From NCBI GenBank assembly GCA_029237695.1, contig CM055272.1:34668791-34732790 (forward strand): a DNA stretch of 64,000 nucleotides. The letters are read 5' to 3'. The translations under genes and the position numbers were made by a program. The notes under the pieces were generated by a model. The model worked only from the letters and a program-made list of their open reading frames with translations. It made no database searches and was not told the DNA's origin. The DNA is from Conchocele bisecta. Taxonomy: Eukaryota > Mollusca > Bivalvia > Lucinida > Thyasiridae. Below, piece by piece: positions 45,001 to 46,436 of this stretch (within the stretch, counting starts at the first letter, position 1; each line of letters begins with the position of its first letter).

Positions 45001-45912
45001 ATGGTGAAGGCGATACAGTTGCGCTCGCAGATTAAGATGAGTCCGAGTGCTGGTTGTGGTGAAGCACCACTTGTTGTTTATAAGATCGTTGACAATATGG
45101 CATATTTCACGGTGGTTACCACGGAGAAAGGACGTTATGGGTTGGAGATATACGCACGGGATCCCGACACCCAGCAACGCGAGGACATGAGGTTCCGACA
45201 AATTGCCCAGTACCTGATCGAATGTAATGAGGAGACACCAGAAAACCAGATCCCTAAAATGCCAGCCGGGTTCCTCGGACCACAGCCGAAGTTCACCGAG
45301 TTCGGCCTGAAGACGCTAAACGAACACGACCCTCTGATCGACCTCAAGGACTCGAACCATCTAGAAATCCAGCTGGGCACGACACGCGACATGAAATTCA
45401 ATGCTCAATTACTCGACGCCGAAAATGGGCAGGAATCTTCCGATTACATCTTCATTCAAACTCAACCATCCATAGTAACATTCCTCGTTAACATTCCGGC
45501 TTCCGGGTTTTACAAGCTCCAAATTCACGGCAATATCTATGAGGATCAGACTCACACCTCCCTCGGACTGTTCAACTACCTTATCCACAGTCGTATGTCA
45601 TCCAGCGCGGTCCATCCGTACCCACGTCAGCTGGGGCATTGGAAGGAAGGATGCTACATGATCCAGCCTCTAATTCTACAGTCGGGCAGCAAGGAGCCGG
45701 AAGTTAAGTTCCGGGTTCACGTTCCGAAAGCTAAACAAGTGGTTGTGTTCGTCGAACAGAACGTGCATCCTCTCGAATCATTGGGTCCCGTACAGTGGGA
45801 GGGCCTGATCCCGTTGGAAAAATACTACGGGACGGACACGAAGGTGATCTTGGCAGCGAATTACGGAGGTGATGAAGAGCGATTTGCCACGTTGCTGGAA
45901 TACAGGATTTGA
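2782..45912 (+). CDS. KY-like: KY/hillarin-like protein, 11 exons in window, 5' end missing
   Basis: Joined exons: 2782-2870, 19380-19520, 22160-22337, 24165-24704, 27682-27849, 36132-36350, 37555-37761, 39413-39501, 41617-41757, 43118-43299, 44372-45912. All introns are GT-AG and phases agree, giving 3495 nt (1164 codons plus stop). Order of parts by residue in this partial protein: transglutaminase-like domain 1 (about 1-136), two KY-type beta-sandwich repeats (137-440), a Pro-rich linker (446-514), transglutaminase-like domain 2 (515-652), and about four more beta-sandwich repeats to the C-terminus. KY/hillarin family proteins are cytoskeleton-associated relatives of transglutaminases; vertebrate KY acts at the muscle Z-disc. 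Both modules keep His and Asp (H-S-W-N / VDTKW and H-W-W-N / LIDSY) but the Cys position reads Glu and Arg, so a binding or scaffold role is more likely than proteolysis (inference). The start codon lies upstream of the window. No clear AATAAA follows the stop before the next MITE. Confidence 0.88.
2925..3215 (+). mobile_element. tRNA-derived SINE interrupted by a family-V fragment
   Basis: The head has pol III promoter-like blocks: an A-box-like TGTGACTTAGGGG and a B-box-like GTGGATTCAAACC. It aligns with 15815-16005. Between head and tail, 3024-3100 is a family-V palindrome fragment. The tail CTGTGGTCCCGTCTCTATGT is shared with the second copy. It is not a functional tRNA: no cloverleaf with anticodon can be drawn. 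Confidence 0.6.
3287..3660. repeat. Family R element, diverged
   Basis: Shares GTCTGTTTCACGAWARCTGCCC, TACGGCTATATA and TATTGATTTTATTGCGAAAA with the cleaner copy at 46977-47542. A hairpin TTTCCCCATGTTAAAT / TTAACATGGGGAAA sits in the middle. No coding capacity is seen. The stretch 3661-4009 has no recognisable content. Confidence 0.55.
4010..4256. mobile_element. Family G element with a nested perfect palindrome (family H)
   Basis: Family-G ends TACAGTGAATCCTCGCTAAA and GTTTAGAGAGGTTCCACTGT flank sequence that also follows the element at 18963-19115 in opposite orientation. At about 4138-4220 lies family H, a near-perfect 80 bp palindrome (TCGATGGTCTAGTAAC...) also found at 61538-61621. Family H therefore seems inserted in family G here. 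Confidence 0.65.
4348..5555 (+). mobile_element. Element E with six 177 bp tandem units
   Basis: Starts TGCCACCAGGTTTCGAAGAA, then a GTCC-type microsatellite at about 4390-4430. Tandem units start with CACAGTTTCTCAAA at 4457, 4634, 4811, 4988, 5165 and 5334; a last partial unit starts at 5498. The period is 177 until one unit loses 8 bases. It closes GGTGGCATCCGCGTTCGACA, so GGTGGCAT occurs near both ends. A core repeat plus a microsatellite resembles the pearl-type elements of bivalves (family knowledge). A minimal relative is at 12123-12250. Confidence 0.75.
5556..6100. other. Intron stretch without recognised content
   Basis: No coding signal, no clear inverted ends and no match to the other families in this window were seen. 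A short open stretch at 5818-6072 has no splice signals or domain character. Confidence 0.4.
6105..6499. mobile_element. Family S palindromic MITE
   Basis: Ends CACGTGGTACTAACAACAAC and GTTGTTGTTGTAACCACGTG are inverted. The centre is a TCCGTGTC / GACACGGA hairpin with GTCGTTTTTGCGAAGAAT arms. A second copy is at 19908-20290. The outer CACGTG is shared by both. Confidence 0.75.
6500..6854. other. Intron stretch without recognised content
   Basis: Nothing coding and no inverted-repeat structure was noticed here. The phrase AGTTTCAGCAGAATTTGCGA resembles parts of pearl-like repeats only weakly. Confidence 0.35.
6855..7228. mobile_element. Element U: minisatellite enclosed by inverted ends
   Basis: Ends TACGGAACCCCGCAGGGGAC and GTCCCCTGCGGGGCTCCGTA are inverted. 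Between them lie about a dozen ~22 bp units (ATTCGTTCCCACGAATTAAC type), first in one orientation, then inverted from about 7005. The apparent open frame here is only the repeat read through (SHEITIRSHELTIRS-like). A two-unit relative is at 8871-8914. Confidence 0.7.
7562..7692. mobile_element. Family C MITE, left half
   Basis: TAGCCTATTTCACCAACATT, then the paired AAAGTATACTT motifs, AATCATTTATTTTTCC and TTTGATGATTAAAAG. The palindromic centre and right half are missing. Family C is about 310-330 bp when complete, as at 8331-8632. Confidence 0.65.
7809..8034. mobile_element. Family I palindromic repeat
   Basis: Ends TATGGCTGCGACTGGAGAAA and CTCCAGTCACAGCCATAG are inverted. It contains CAGACTGTGCGGATGCACAG and GCTGATCTGGATTTACACTG. 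Other copies are at 14987-15212, 48206-48452 and 53909-54149; one is split at 25517-26265. Confidence 0.7.
8331..8632. mobile_element. Family C palindromic MITE
   Basis: Complete copy: GCAGCCTATTTCACCAACAT to ATGAAATGGGCTAC, with a central TTACATTATCACAGCC / GGCTGTGATAATGTAA hairpin. Family C is the most abundant element here, with about 11 copies. Confidence 0.8.
9085..9185. repeat. Hairpin related to family R
   Basis: AGTCAATTTCCAAAATATTT and its complement meet around TGATCCTGAAGGATCA. The flank CCGAAACCTGGCGAG recurs at 3586 and 25868 in family-R sequence. Confidence 0.55.
9246..9781. mobile_element. Fold-back element with a second inverted pair inside
   Basis: TTTATGGGATGAACGAAA-type sequence at 9248 returns as its complement at 9752-9781. 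Inside, CAACCAACGGGAGTGACGTA (9356) faces TACTTCCGTTGGTTG (9592-9606). There is no coding content. The arms are diverged. Confidence 0.5.
9985..10140. mobile_element. Fold-back MITE
   Basis: GAATAGTAGGTCAGTGCCGT and its complement near 10117-10135 enclose a GGAAACGGGATG / CATCCCGTTTC hairpin and GGCTCTGCCGAGC centre. It resembles family L in layout. Confidence 0.6.
10266..10509. mobile_element. Family J palindromic MITE
   Basis: Ends TGAGGCACGCCATGTGATTT and ATCACATAGCGTGCCTCA are inverted, with AATTTACGGAAAATAT-type arms. Family J consensus ends are TGAGACACGCC. Other copies: 17257-17481, 23429-23674, 27158-27673, 28674-28858, 38775-39310, 52050-52290; a fragment lies at 19612-19700. Confidence 0.75.
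10790..11076. repeat. GTCC microsatellite and fold-back element
   Basis: A (GTCC)4 tract at about 10818-10835 precedes a fold-back of GGAACGTCAAATCTACATAA and its complement, meeting near 10970-10980 (GTTCCAGGAACG). Repeated GAGCTAGCATTAA units lie in the left arm. Confidence 0.6.
11140..11720. other. Intron stretch without recognised content
   Basis: No domain-like frame and no inverted pair was found. A short open frame at 11497-11721 lacks splice context and family resemblance. Confidence 0.35.
11727..12800. mobile_element. Nested cluster: family B and fold-back inside a ~90 bp tandem repeat
   Basis: Outer units (TTTAACCCCAATAAGTTATA, TTCGACAGGAAA, GCAGCATTGTGCTCCACTTA) occur at 11735-11860 and resume at 12655-12800. 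Between them a family-B copy opens with TTAACCCTTTCAACCC (11863), and a large fold-back (12070-12650; CAAAAGAAACTTTACAGTAT and its complement) ends at CCTTAAG, so the whole inserted block is flanked by TTAA. Confidence 0.6.
12123..12260 (+). mobile_element. Element E, minimal copy
   Basis: Same start (ATGCCACCGGGTTTCGAAGA), the GGACCGTCCGTCAG junction and same end (ATCGACAGACGCATTTCTTG) as 4348-5555, but with almost no tandem units. It shows that the array is an expandable interior. Confidence 0.7.
12989..13097. mobile_element. Family C MITE, left part, interrupted by element P
   Basis: TAGCCGATTTCAGCAACATT through TTATTATACTAAATGTATT, then element P. The right part (AAATGATTACTCCCTGAAAG to GAAATAGGCTACTGG) resumes at 14075-14152. 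Confidence 0.7.
13098..14074 (+). mobile_element. Element P, truncated copy inserted in a family-C MITE
   Basis: Matches the opposite strand of 31605 to about 32460 closely: the CACCAGGTGTCTTTCTTGAG end, the span containing several TGACGTCA-like sites, and the terminus CGGCGCGGCCCATATG-like at 14055-14074. It splits a family-C element, whose left part is 12989-13097 and right part 14075-14152. The left end is shorter than in the 31.6 kb copy. Confidence 0.6.
14153..14986. other. Intron stretch with only a weak family-G end
   Basis: Near 14690-14850 the phrases GTTGCTGTAGAGAGGTGGC and GGAGGTTTCACTGTA recall family-G ends. No coding signal is seen. Confidence 0.35.
14987..15212. mobile_element. 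Family I repeat
   Basis: Ends ATGTGGCTGTGAAAGGCGAA and CTCCAGTCACAGCGACATAT; interior CAGACTGTGCGGATGCACAG as in the other copies. Confidence 0.7.
15581..15652. repeat. Family B core
   Basis: AGATCCGGATGAGACGGCTC and its partner GAGCCGGCTCATCTGGATCT form the family-B centre without its TTAA ends. Confidence 0.55.
15815..16010 (+). mobile_element. tRNA-derived SINE
   Basis: A-box-like TGTGGCCTAGGGC and B-box-like GTGGGTTCAAACC, then a tail with CTGTGGTCCCGTCTCTATAT and GTTGGTGGGACGTCACACCC, shared with 2925-3215. A TTTCACTTTTTTTC run follows. It is a retroposon, not a tRNA gene. Confidence 0.65.
16011..17256. other. Intron stretch without recognised content
   Basis: About 1.2 kb with no coding signal, no inverted pairs and no match to the families lettered here. 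Confidence 0.4.
17257..17481. mobile_element. Family J MITE
   Basis: CGAGACAAGCCGTGTGATTT to AATCACAGACCATGTC, with the TTTACGGAAATATCGTATAT arm. The ends are worn. Confidence 0.65.
17482..18590. other. Intron stretch without recognised content
   Basis: Weak family-I phrases occur at 18090-18150 (CCTGATCGTGCAGTCTGATC). No exon fits the KY-like frame here. Confidence 0.35.
18591..18845. mobile_element. Family B MITE
   Basis: AACCCTTTGAACCCGAAAGC at the left, palindrome AGCCGGCTCGTAACGAGCC, TTTGAGAACAAAAACACCCC, and right end CAGTTACTTAGGGGTGAAAG GTTTAA. The left end is TATAACCC rather than a clean TTAA. Confidence 0.7.
19110..19182. mobile_element. Family G MITE, first of a tandem pair
   Basis: TATAGTGAAACCTCTCTAAG and CTTAGAGAGG-type complement form an almost complete palindrome with CCTGGGAACCTCCCAGG centre. 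It lies in a ~180 bp direct repeat with the next copy: both are preceded by CAAATGCCTGATT-like sequence. The TA at both ends suggests Tc1/mariner or pogo-type target choice (inference). Confidence 0.75.
19295..19366. mobile_element. Family G MITE abutting the exon 2 acceptor
   Basis: Same palindrome as 19110-19182. Its last bases GGTTTCACTGTA are followed by CTTTTCGTTTCAG and then exon 2, so only the pyrimidine tract and AG lie outside the element. Confidence 0.8.
19380..19520 (+). CDS. KY-like: KY-like exon 2: transglutaminase-like domain 1, nucleophile region
   Basis: 141 nt, acceptor tcgtttcag, donor gtaggt. Reads VIFKWMTTKNLSALKF, then NKETTYAKVFAIICG. In active members the segment before Y-A-x-x-F carries C-x-G-Y; here it is E-T-T-Y, so the nucleophile position is Glu by spacing. 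The exon has exactly the same length and phases as exon 9, its counterpart in the second module. A family-G MITE ends at 19366, only 13 nt before the exon, so the branch point probably lies in transposon DNA. Confidence 0.87.
19908..20290. mobile_element. Family S palindromic MITE
   Basis: GTGCATGATCACGTGGTCAT to GTACCACGTGATCATACACC, with GTCGTTTTTGC arms. It is the inverted partner of the 6105-6499 copy in layout. Confidence 0.7.
20485..20945 (+). mobile_element. Element T, plus orientation
   Basis: Contains ATAAAAGTCATATGTTCTCA, CTGCTAATTTCCATGGAGCG and a hairpin made of CGTGGTGTGAAATGTCCATA with its complement, partly triplicated. The opposite-strand copy is at 23705-24105. Exon 3 lies between them. 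Confidence 0.7.
21020..21292 (-). mobile_element. Family M repeat, minus orientation
   Basis: Minus-strand copy of the repeat at 43300-43725: (GTTT)n tail here as AAACAAACAAAC at 21266-21291, GGAAGGGGCCAAGTGATTC, GAGTTGAATTGGGTTATTGC and GGTTCCTCCTTAT. Confidence 0.7.
21301..21501. mobile_element. Small MITE with GGTTGGCGCTAG ends
   Basis: GGTTGGCGCTAG at 21304 and CTAGCGCCAACC at 21487-21498 are perfect inverted ends. Inside, TTTTGGCTACTRA occurs twice. Length is about 200 bp. Confidence 0.65.
21530..21705. mobile_element. Fold-back repeat
   Basis: ACAGGATATTCCATCGTACA returns as the complement at 21680-21702 (TGTACAATGGAATATCCT). The arms carry AATAGCGGGAAATAAT / ATTATTTCCGCTATT. The stretch 21706-22159 up to exon 3 shows nothing further. 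Confidence 0.6.
22160..22337 (+). CDS. KY-like: KY-like exon 3: transglutaminase-like domain 1, His and Asp region
   Basis: 178 nt, acceptor attttcag, donor gtgagt. Reads YAGLYCVVLTGYAKG, then SNHSWNAVYIDDNWHFVDTK. The conserved G-Y-A-K-G, the His of H-S-W-N and the Asp of V-D-T-K are those of the transglutaminase/KY triad. It ends in phase 0 after a run of Asn codons. A family-L palindromic MITE starts 14 bases downstream of the donor, and inverted copies of family T lie on both sides of the exon (20485-20945 and 23705-24105). Confidence 0.9.
22351..22495. mobile_element. Family L palindromic MITE next to the exon 3 donor
   Basis: GAATACCAGGCTAGTG and CACTAGCCTGGTATTC are inverted ends, with TTTGATATCAAGTTTATCAG arms. 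It begins 13 bases after the exon 3 end. Relatives: 41370-41615 and 48452-48574. Confidence 0.75.
22749..23002. mobile_element. Family A MITE
   Basis: GGGCCCGTTTCACTAAACTT to AAGTTTAGTGAAACGGGC with the GCATATGC centre. A short duplication (GTGCAACATTATTATAG) is present in the left arm. Confidence 0.8.
23156..23232. repeat. Hairpin
   Basis: ACTTAGTTGAGCTGCAGAAA and the near-complement TTTTTGCAGCTCAACTAAGT enclose an ~28 base loop. Confidence 0.6.
23429..23674. mobile_element. Family J MITE
   Basis: TGAGACAAGCCATGCTCTTT to CATGACTGGTCTCG; the right end carries a duplicated GTCACATGACTG. Confidence 0.65.
23705..24105 (-). mobile_element. Element T, minus orientation
   Basis: Reverse complement of 20485-20945: CGCTCCATGGAAATTAGCAG, GAGAACATATGACTTTTATT and the CATATATGTTCATCGAGTGG hairpin. 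It ends about 60 bases upstream of exon 4. Confidence 0.7.
24165..24704 (+). CDS. KY-like: KY-like exon 4: first KY-type beta-sandwich repeat
   Basis: 540 nt, acceptor ctttttgcag, donor gtagga, phase 0 at both ends. It begins VNIEDDFYFLTDPDQFIYSH, paralogous to the start of exon 11 (GELKYSFNENYFLVDPNKLI). It then carries one beta-rich repeat ending in the F-Y-M-F-K-V-Y-A-K-S pattern and the linker C-S-H-A-V-W-G-P-G-S. That linker recurs in exon 11 as C-S-S-L-M-W-G-P-G-P. No catalytic residues are expected here. The open frame runs past the donor, but the codons after 24704 have no counterpart in the second module, which supports the chosen donor. Confidence 0.88.
24802..25517. mobile_element. 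Family C MITE split by element D
   Basis: Family-C left part (GCCTATTTCACCAACATTGC to ATTAATTTTTA) and right part (TATTATACTGACTTTATTAC to ATGAAATCGGCCACTG) flank element D at about 24879-25306. TA or TTA is doubled at the junctions. Confidence 0.75.
24879..25306 (+). mobile_element. Element D inserted in family C
   Basis: Starts TACGCCCGTTTGAAAAAACG and ends ACGGGCGTATATTGTGACCT then TCGGCACTCTTG. Inside are tandem units with AACTCAAGTTCTACTTGACG and GGTATACATGTTTATC. A longer, inverted copy is at about 52350-53035. Confidence 0.7.
25517..26265. mobile_element. Family I repeat split by a ~510 bp fold-back element
   Basis: Family-I left part (TTGGGGCTTATAGGAATTAC) and right part (GTGCAGATCCGGATGCACAG to CCAGTCTCAGCCACA) flank 25603-26116. 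The insert's ends GTTCCACGTTTTGCTGCCGA and CGGCAGAAAAACGTGGAAC are inverted. Its interior is family-R-like (CCAGGTTTCGGAGTCAATTT). Confidence 0.7.
26300..26680. mobile_element. Element W with a long hairpin
   Basis: GCGGGAATACTGGACGAAGG and its complement form a hairpin at 26370-26430. The right half (ATTCCAGCATTTGAAATAAA, CGGAAAGTAGTTGGGCGTG, GCTACGGGCCAATCAAATGT) is shared nearly base for base with 43760-44045. Confidence 0.7.
26960..27125. repeat. (AATC)n and (AAGC)n microsatellite
   Basis: AATC units change to AAGC, back to AATC, then to AACC over about 165 bases. The apparent open frame (INQSINQS) is only the repeat. Confidence 0.85.
27158..27673. mobile_element. Family J MITE with nested element, abutting exon 5
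   Basis: J arms at 27158-27225 and about 27515-27673 (GATGTCCGAAGGTACAAAAT to GACGTGTCTCA) flank an insert with a GTTGTTACCACTCAGGTGAA hairpin (family K, 27283-27357). The 38775-39310 copy has the same hairpin nested in the same host family. Confidence 0.65.
27682..27849 (+). CDS. KY-like: KY-like exon 5: second beta-sandwich repeat, first half
   Basis: 168 nt, acceptor atttacag, donor gtgcgt, phase 0 at both ends. Reads LGLDPIYKTGVVASFEPKVQ, then LKFQKTKPL. It aligns with LGLAPGNNRGVVHTKVGKAE in exon 11, which fixes the acceptor. The terminus of a family-J MITE (GGCGTGTCTCA type) ends at 27673, eight bases before the exon, so the pyrimidine tract and branch region are transposon-adjacent. 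The following intron is 8.3 kb and holds the large composite element. Confidence 0.85.
28253..28562. mobile_element. Family C MITE
   Basis: GTAGCCGATTTCACCAACAT to ATGAAATCGGCTACTG, with the ACAGCCAAAATGGCTGT centre. A stretch of the right arm (CTCCCTCAAAGTATACT) is duplicated. Confidence 0.8.
28568..28673. repeat. ~20 bp minisatellite, left block
   Basis: TTTATGGGCCAGTGTATGAT-type units. The same units resume at 34692-34965 beyond element O, and a few remain at 35545-35620. Confidence 0.65.
28674..28858. mobile_element. Family J MITE, right end truncated by element O
   Basis: TTGAGACACGCCGTGAGAGT to AAATCACATGGCGT, where the expected GTCTCA is missing and element O begins. Confidence 0.7.
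30008..30250. mobile_element. Family A MITE nested in element O
   Basis: GGGAGCCGTTTCACTAAACT to GTTTAGTGAAACGGGCCCC, complete with the GCATATGC centre. Confidence 0.8.
30738..31042. mobile_element. Family C MITE nested in element O
   Basis: GTAGCCTATTTCATCAACAT to TGATGAAATAGGCTACTG; one of the most regular copies in the window. Confidence 0.85.
31605..33096 (-). mobile_element. Element P, ~1.5 kb with terminal inverted repeats
   Basis: The ends are inverted copies: CATATGGGCCGCGCCATACG at 31605 and the complement CATATGAGCCGCGCCGTGCG at 33096. Both continue GAAAAYCGGGCTTAATGACAAC. A related but shorter copy in the opposite orientation lies at about 13098-14074. No transposase frame is seen, so it is non-autonomous. 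Confidence 0.65.
33091..33954 (-). pseudogene. Decayed reading frame inside the large composite element
   Basis: Three open stretches on the minus strand (33954-33718, 33660-33424, 33369-33091) lie in the same frame, separated by in-frame stops. Their composition is protein-like: QCLVISAAGETLTQLVANHS, then ESNESDDVITNEIVSHETDE, then SRREDAAHGSYEHVYLHIRG. Near the start, F-P-E-N-D-G-Q-H-Y-V-S-I faintly recalls the His-containing end of OTU-type cysteine proteases, but the match is too short to trust. It follows directly on family-O tandem units and is best read as the remnant of a transposon-borne gene. No function is claimed. Confidence 0.4.
34692..34965. repeat. ~20 bp minisatellite, right block
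   Basis: About a dozen units of GTGTATGATATTTATGGGCA with TGGGC/TTGCC variants. Confidence 0.8.
34967..35400 (+). mobile_element. Pearl-like element: GTCC microsatellite plus 162 bp units
   Basis: CTCCCCCATGAATGGGGAG at the start, a GTCC/GTCT tract at about 35000-35040, then units beginning TGTGTCG at 35049, 35211 and 35373, an exact 162 base period. Confidence 0.75.
35874..35942. repeat. Perfect-arm hairpin
   Basis: TGGAAGTGGTCAGTGAAAGA and its complement meet at GGGCTAAGTCCCTTAGCCC. The arms are about 32 bases with one interruption at most. Confidence 0.7.
35962..36099. mobile_element. Small MITE near exon 6
   Basis: CAGGGATTCCGCTGG and GGCGGAATCCCTG ends, inside TCGCCACTT / AAGTGGCGA arms. 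It ends 33 bases before exon 6. Confidence 0.6.
36132..36350 (+). CDS. KY-like: KY-like exon 6: second beta-sandwich repeat, last half
   Basis: 219 nt, acceptor attaaacag, donor gtaggt, phase 0 at both ends. Reads VVVNLNLPEPGEYGVDIFAS, then ACQYLVLYLADEE. The P-x-x-G-x-Y-x-x-x-I-F-A pattern is the last strand pair of each KY repeat (exon 11: TTEKGRYGLEIYA). The acidic tail leads into the linker between modules. A short inverted element (35962-36099) with ends CAGGGATTCCG ends 33 bases upstream. Confidence 0.86.
36694..36955. mobile_element. Family A MITE with duplicated left end
   Basis: GGGGCCCGTTTCACTAAAC occurs twice in a row (36694 and 36717) before the rest of the element. It ends AGTTTAGTGAAACGTCCCCC. 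Confidence 0.75.
36956..37193. mobile_element. Family Z fragment joined to half a family A MITE
   Basis: 36956-37060 (CAACTCAAAATATGGATAAT, GACAAATCATCTTGTAACTT, TAATAAATGGGCTTCATA) matches 62935-63018 next to zinc-finger exon B. From 37061 the right half of a family-A element follows (TATGCTCAATAAATGTAAAT to GTGAAACGGCCCCC). Confidence 0.6.
37555..37761 (+). CDS. KY-like: KY-like exon 7: Pro-rich linker between the two modules
   Basis: 207 nt, acceptor tttcttcag, donor gtaagc, phase 0 at both ends. Reads TSISWSVPKIKALDLIDRKG, with a Pro-rich stretch APPPSPVAMG, then VIESLDTHAEE leading into module 2. It is less conserved-looking than its neighbours, but the open frame, splice sites and phase fit exactly between exons 6 and 8. 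A G14-T-G14 tract starts 73 bases after the exon. Confidence 0.75.
37834..37862 (+). repeat. G14-T-G14 tract
   Basis: Two runs of 14 G split by one T, in intron 7, 73 bases after the exon. It sits in a GC-rich patch (GGCGGGTCTAGA ... CACACCCGCC) like the ends of the repeat at 40261-40704. It could form a G-quadruplex in DNA or pre-mRNA. Confidence 0.85.
38000..38062. repeat. Hairpin
   Basis: GGTAACTCTTGCAATTACTC and its complement meet at CCGTAATACGGTACGG. Confidence 0.65.
38123..38339. mobile_element. Family A MITE, worn left end
   Basis: GTTCGTACGACTAAAATGTT to GAAGTTTAGTGACACGGCCC; the first ~20 bases of the element and one central arm are missing. Confidence 0.7.
38464..38597. mobile_element. 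Family V MITE, right part
   Basis: CTTGACAGCACTTTAGAATC hairpin, AAACAGCAGCCGACA, then GCAGTGTAAGGGTTAA. The left TTAA end is missing. Confidence 0.65.
38775..39310. mobile_element. Family J MITE with nested element carrying hairpin K
   Basis: J ends TGAGACACGCCATGTGATTT and AAAATCGCATGGCGTGTCTT. The insert (about 38867-39152; GGTGCGGATCCAGGCC ... GGATCCGCCTCTG) contains the K hairpin GTACCACTCAGTTGAACCAT at 38996-39050. AATGG flanks both sides of the insert. Confidence 0.65.
39413..39501 (+). CDS. KY-like: KY-like exon 8: start of transglutaminase-like domain 2
   Basis: 89 nt, acceptor ttgttacag, donor gtatgc, entering in phase 0 and ending after AG of an Arg codon, exactly like exon 1. 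Reads VALNNHDTFRDLMWDLIFSV, then NVTNELAKAR. Equal length, equal phase and similar sequence show that exons 1-3 and 8-10 descend from one duplicated cassette. Confidence 0.88.
39659..39727. mobile_element. Family G MITE
   Basis: CAGTGGGACCTCTCCAAACC and GGTTTGGAGAGGTTCCAGAG around CCTGGGAGGTCCCCAGG. Confidence 0.8.
39887..39959. mobile_element. Family G MITE
   Basis: ACAGTGGAACCTCTCCAAAC and the right end GTTTGGATTTGATGTTCCAC; about 10 bases of the right arm are altered relative to the copy at 39659. Confidence 0.75.
40261..40704. mobile_element. Element N, fold-back with G- and C-runs
   Basis: GCATGGGCGGATTCAGGGGG to GGATCCGCGCCTGCAT, so GCAT lies at both ends. The centre is a hairpin of ATTTTGCAATACTTGACTAT with its complement around CGAACGAGCATAGCTCGTTCG. 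Similar ends bound the inserts in both nested family-J copies. Confidence 0.65.
40705..41369. other. Intron stretch without recognised content
   Basis: AT-rich, with no inverted pairs, family matches or exon-like frame seen. Confidence 0.4.
41370..41616. mobile_element. Family L arms, repeated, ending at the exon 9 acceptor
   Basis: Phrases TGATATCAAAATACWCNGCT and CCTACRTGTT.CCTA occur about three times; GAAATGGTAGAAATTCC and its complement form a hairpin. The last arm CTGATAACTTGGTATTGCAG corresponds to CTGATAAACTTGATATCAAA of other copies. Confidence 0.6.
41617..41757 (+). CDS. KY-like: KY-like exon 9: transglutaminase-like domain 2, nucleophile region
   Basis: 141 nt, acceptor ggtattgcag, donor gtgggt. 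Reads LIFRWLASKKIEDITFTTVE, then LGRSSHAHVFYTMC. By spacing to the A-G-L that follows in exon 10, the nucleophile position is Arg (R-S-S-H against C-x-G-Y in active relatives). Length and phases match exon 2. A donor four bases further on (gtattg) would break the frame into exon 10, so 41757 is the supported end. The acceptor lies at the end of a family-L element. Confidence 0.86.
41780..42300. repeat. ~32 bp minisatellite
   Basis: Units of the type TTTCAACCAGTAGTTTACAC, about ten copies with variable length, broken by the palindrome at 42024-42208. Confidence 0.7.
42024..42208. mobile_element. Long palindrome inside the minisatellite
   Basis: CAGGGGTCCGAAGTTGTGCT and its exact complement are the ends. 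The inner arms repeat GCCCACCGACTAAGACGCCC, one arm holding an extra unit. Length 185 bp, no coding content. Confidence 0.75.
42311..43090 (+). mobile_element. Family M repeat interrupted by a family C MITE
   Basis: M opens with GTTTGTTTGTTTATTGGTAT and TTTAGCGGCCTATCAACATC; family C occupies about 42489-42798 (preceded by a duplicated ACCAGTAGCCTATTTCATCA); M resumes GCATTGGGGGGAAATCCCAA, GGTGCCAGGTCCATACAAC, GGCCCCTTCCCCTAAAA. Confidence 0.7.
43118..43299 (+). CDS. KY-like: KY-like exon 10: transglutaminase-like domain 2, His and Asp region
   Basis: 182 nt, acceptor atgttacag, donor gtttgt. Reads FAGLHCKVVPGLAKGANYQI, then YQHWWNAIYIYGRWCLIDSY. The His (H-W-W-N) and Asp (L-I-D-S-Y) align with those of exon 3. 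It ends in phase 1, completed by GT at the start of exon 11 (Gly). The donor GTTTGTTTG is the first unit of the (GTTT)n tract that opens a family-M repeat; another family-M copy lies upstream, so the exon sits between two direct repeats. Confidence 0.87.
43300..43725 (+). mobile_element. Family M repeat starting at the exon 10 donor
   Basis: (GTTT)n begins at the donor itself, then CAACAGCTACGGTCATTTAA, TGGGGGGAAAATCCCAAAAT, CAGGTCCTCGCCACACCAGA and the end GGAGGAATCCCTACCGTTAA. Part of another copy is at 44150-44225. Confidence 0.75.
43755..44045. mobile_element. Element W
   Basis: GGAATGAATGGCCTTTTTGT faces its complement at 43818-43848; the rest matches 26430-26680. The central hairpin of the other copy is largely missing. 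Confidence 0.7.
44245..44337. mobile_element. Small MITE upstream of exon 11
   Basis: TTTACTCGAAAACAGG and the diverged complement TTTTCAGTATTAGAAACGAGTAAA, with GTTTGATTGGCCAAGACTGA / CGACCAATCAAGC arms. It ends about 35 bases before exon 11. Confidence 0.55.
44372..45912 (+). CDS. KY-like: KY-like exon 11: C-terminal beta-sandwich repeats and stop
   Basis: 1541 nt, acceptor taattccag, ending at TGA 45910-45912. It starts GELKYSFNENYFLVDPNKLI and carries about four KY-type repeats. Recognisable repeat starts are FGLQPISHKAGV, LGLAPGNNRGVV and FGLKTLNEHDPL, followed by a last degenerate copy. Linkers contain W-G-P-G-P and F-L-G-P-Q-P. Codon use is GC-richer than the flanks. The protein ends LLEYRI. 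Other open frames across this exon, on both strands, are shadows of it. Confidence 0.93.
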
Positions 45913-46086
45913 TCCGATTCTGTGATGTAGATTCTAACCTATGCATAATGGAGTTTAGTCACTATAGAGGTTTCTATCTCATATAAATATACTGAGAGAG
46001 ATGAACATAGTTATCATAATGACATCTAGGACATCTGTATGAATCTCTATACATATATGTGAAATTGGCTGAGAAAAGGGCACTTC

Positions 46087-46426
46087 TGGCATTTGTAACA
46101 ATTATAGATCAGTAGCCAATTTCATCAACATTGCAAAGTATACTTTTCTAGCAAATTAAAATTTGAGGTAGTAATCATTTATTTTTTCCTGCAATGCAGT
46201 ATGTCATATAGAACTAACAACTGCATATATTTGATGATTAAAAGTATGCAGAATTATTATACTGAATTTACTACATTATCACAGCCAAACAGCCAAATTG
46301 GCTGTGATAATGTAATAAATTCAGTATAATAAAAAATTATAAATGTATCCTAAAATTGAAAATTTCTCCCTCAAAGTATACTTTGCTAGAAAAGTATACT
46401 TTGTAATGTTGGTGAAATAGGCTACT
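46087..46426. mobile_element. Family C MITE
   Basis: CAGTAGCCAATTTCATCAAC to GTTGGTGAAATAGGCTACTG, with a centre lengthened by a repeated ACAGCCAA. Confidence 0.8.
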
Positions 46427-46436
46427 GATCTTATTG

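Noticed and set aside
44430..45401. Minus-strand open frames opposite KY-like exon 11
   Set aside because: Shadows of a GC-richer coding exon; the plus frame has clear paralogy to exons 4-6.
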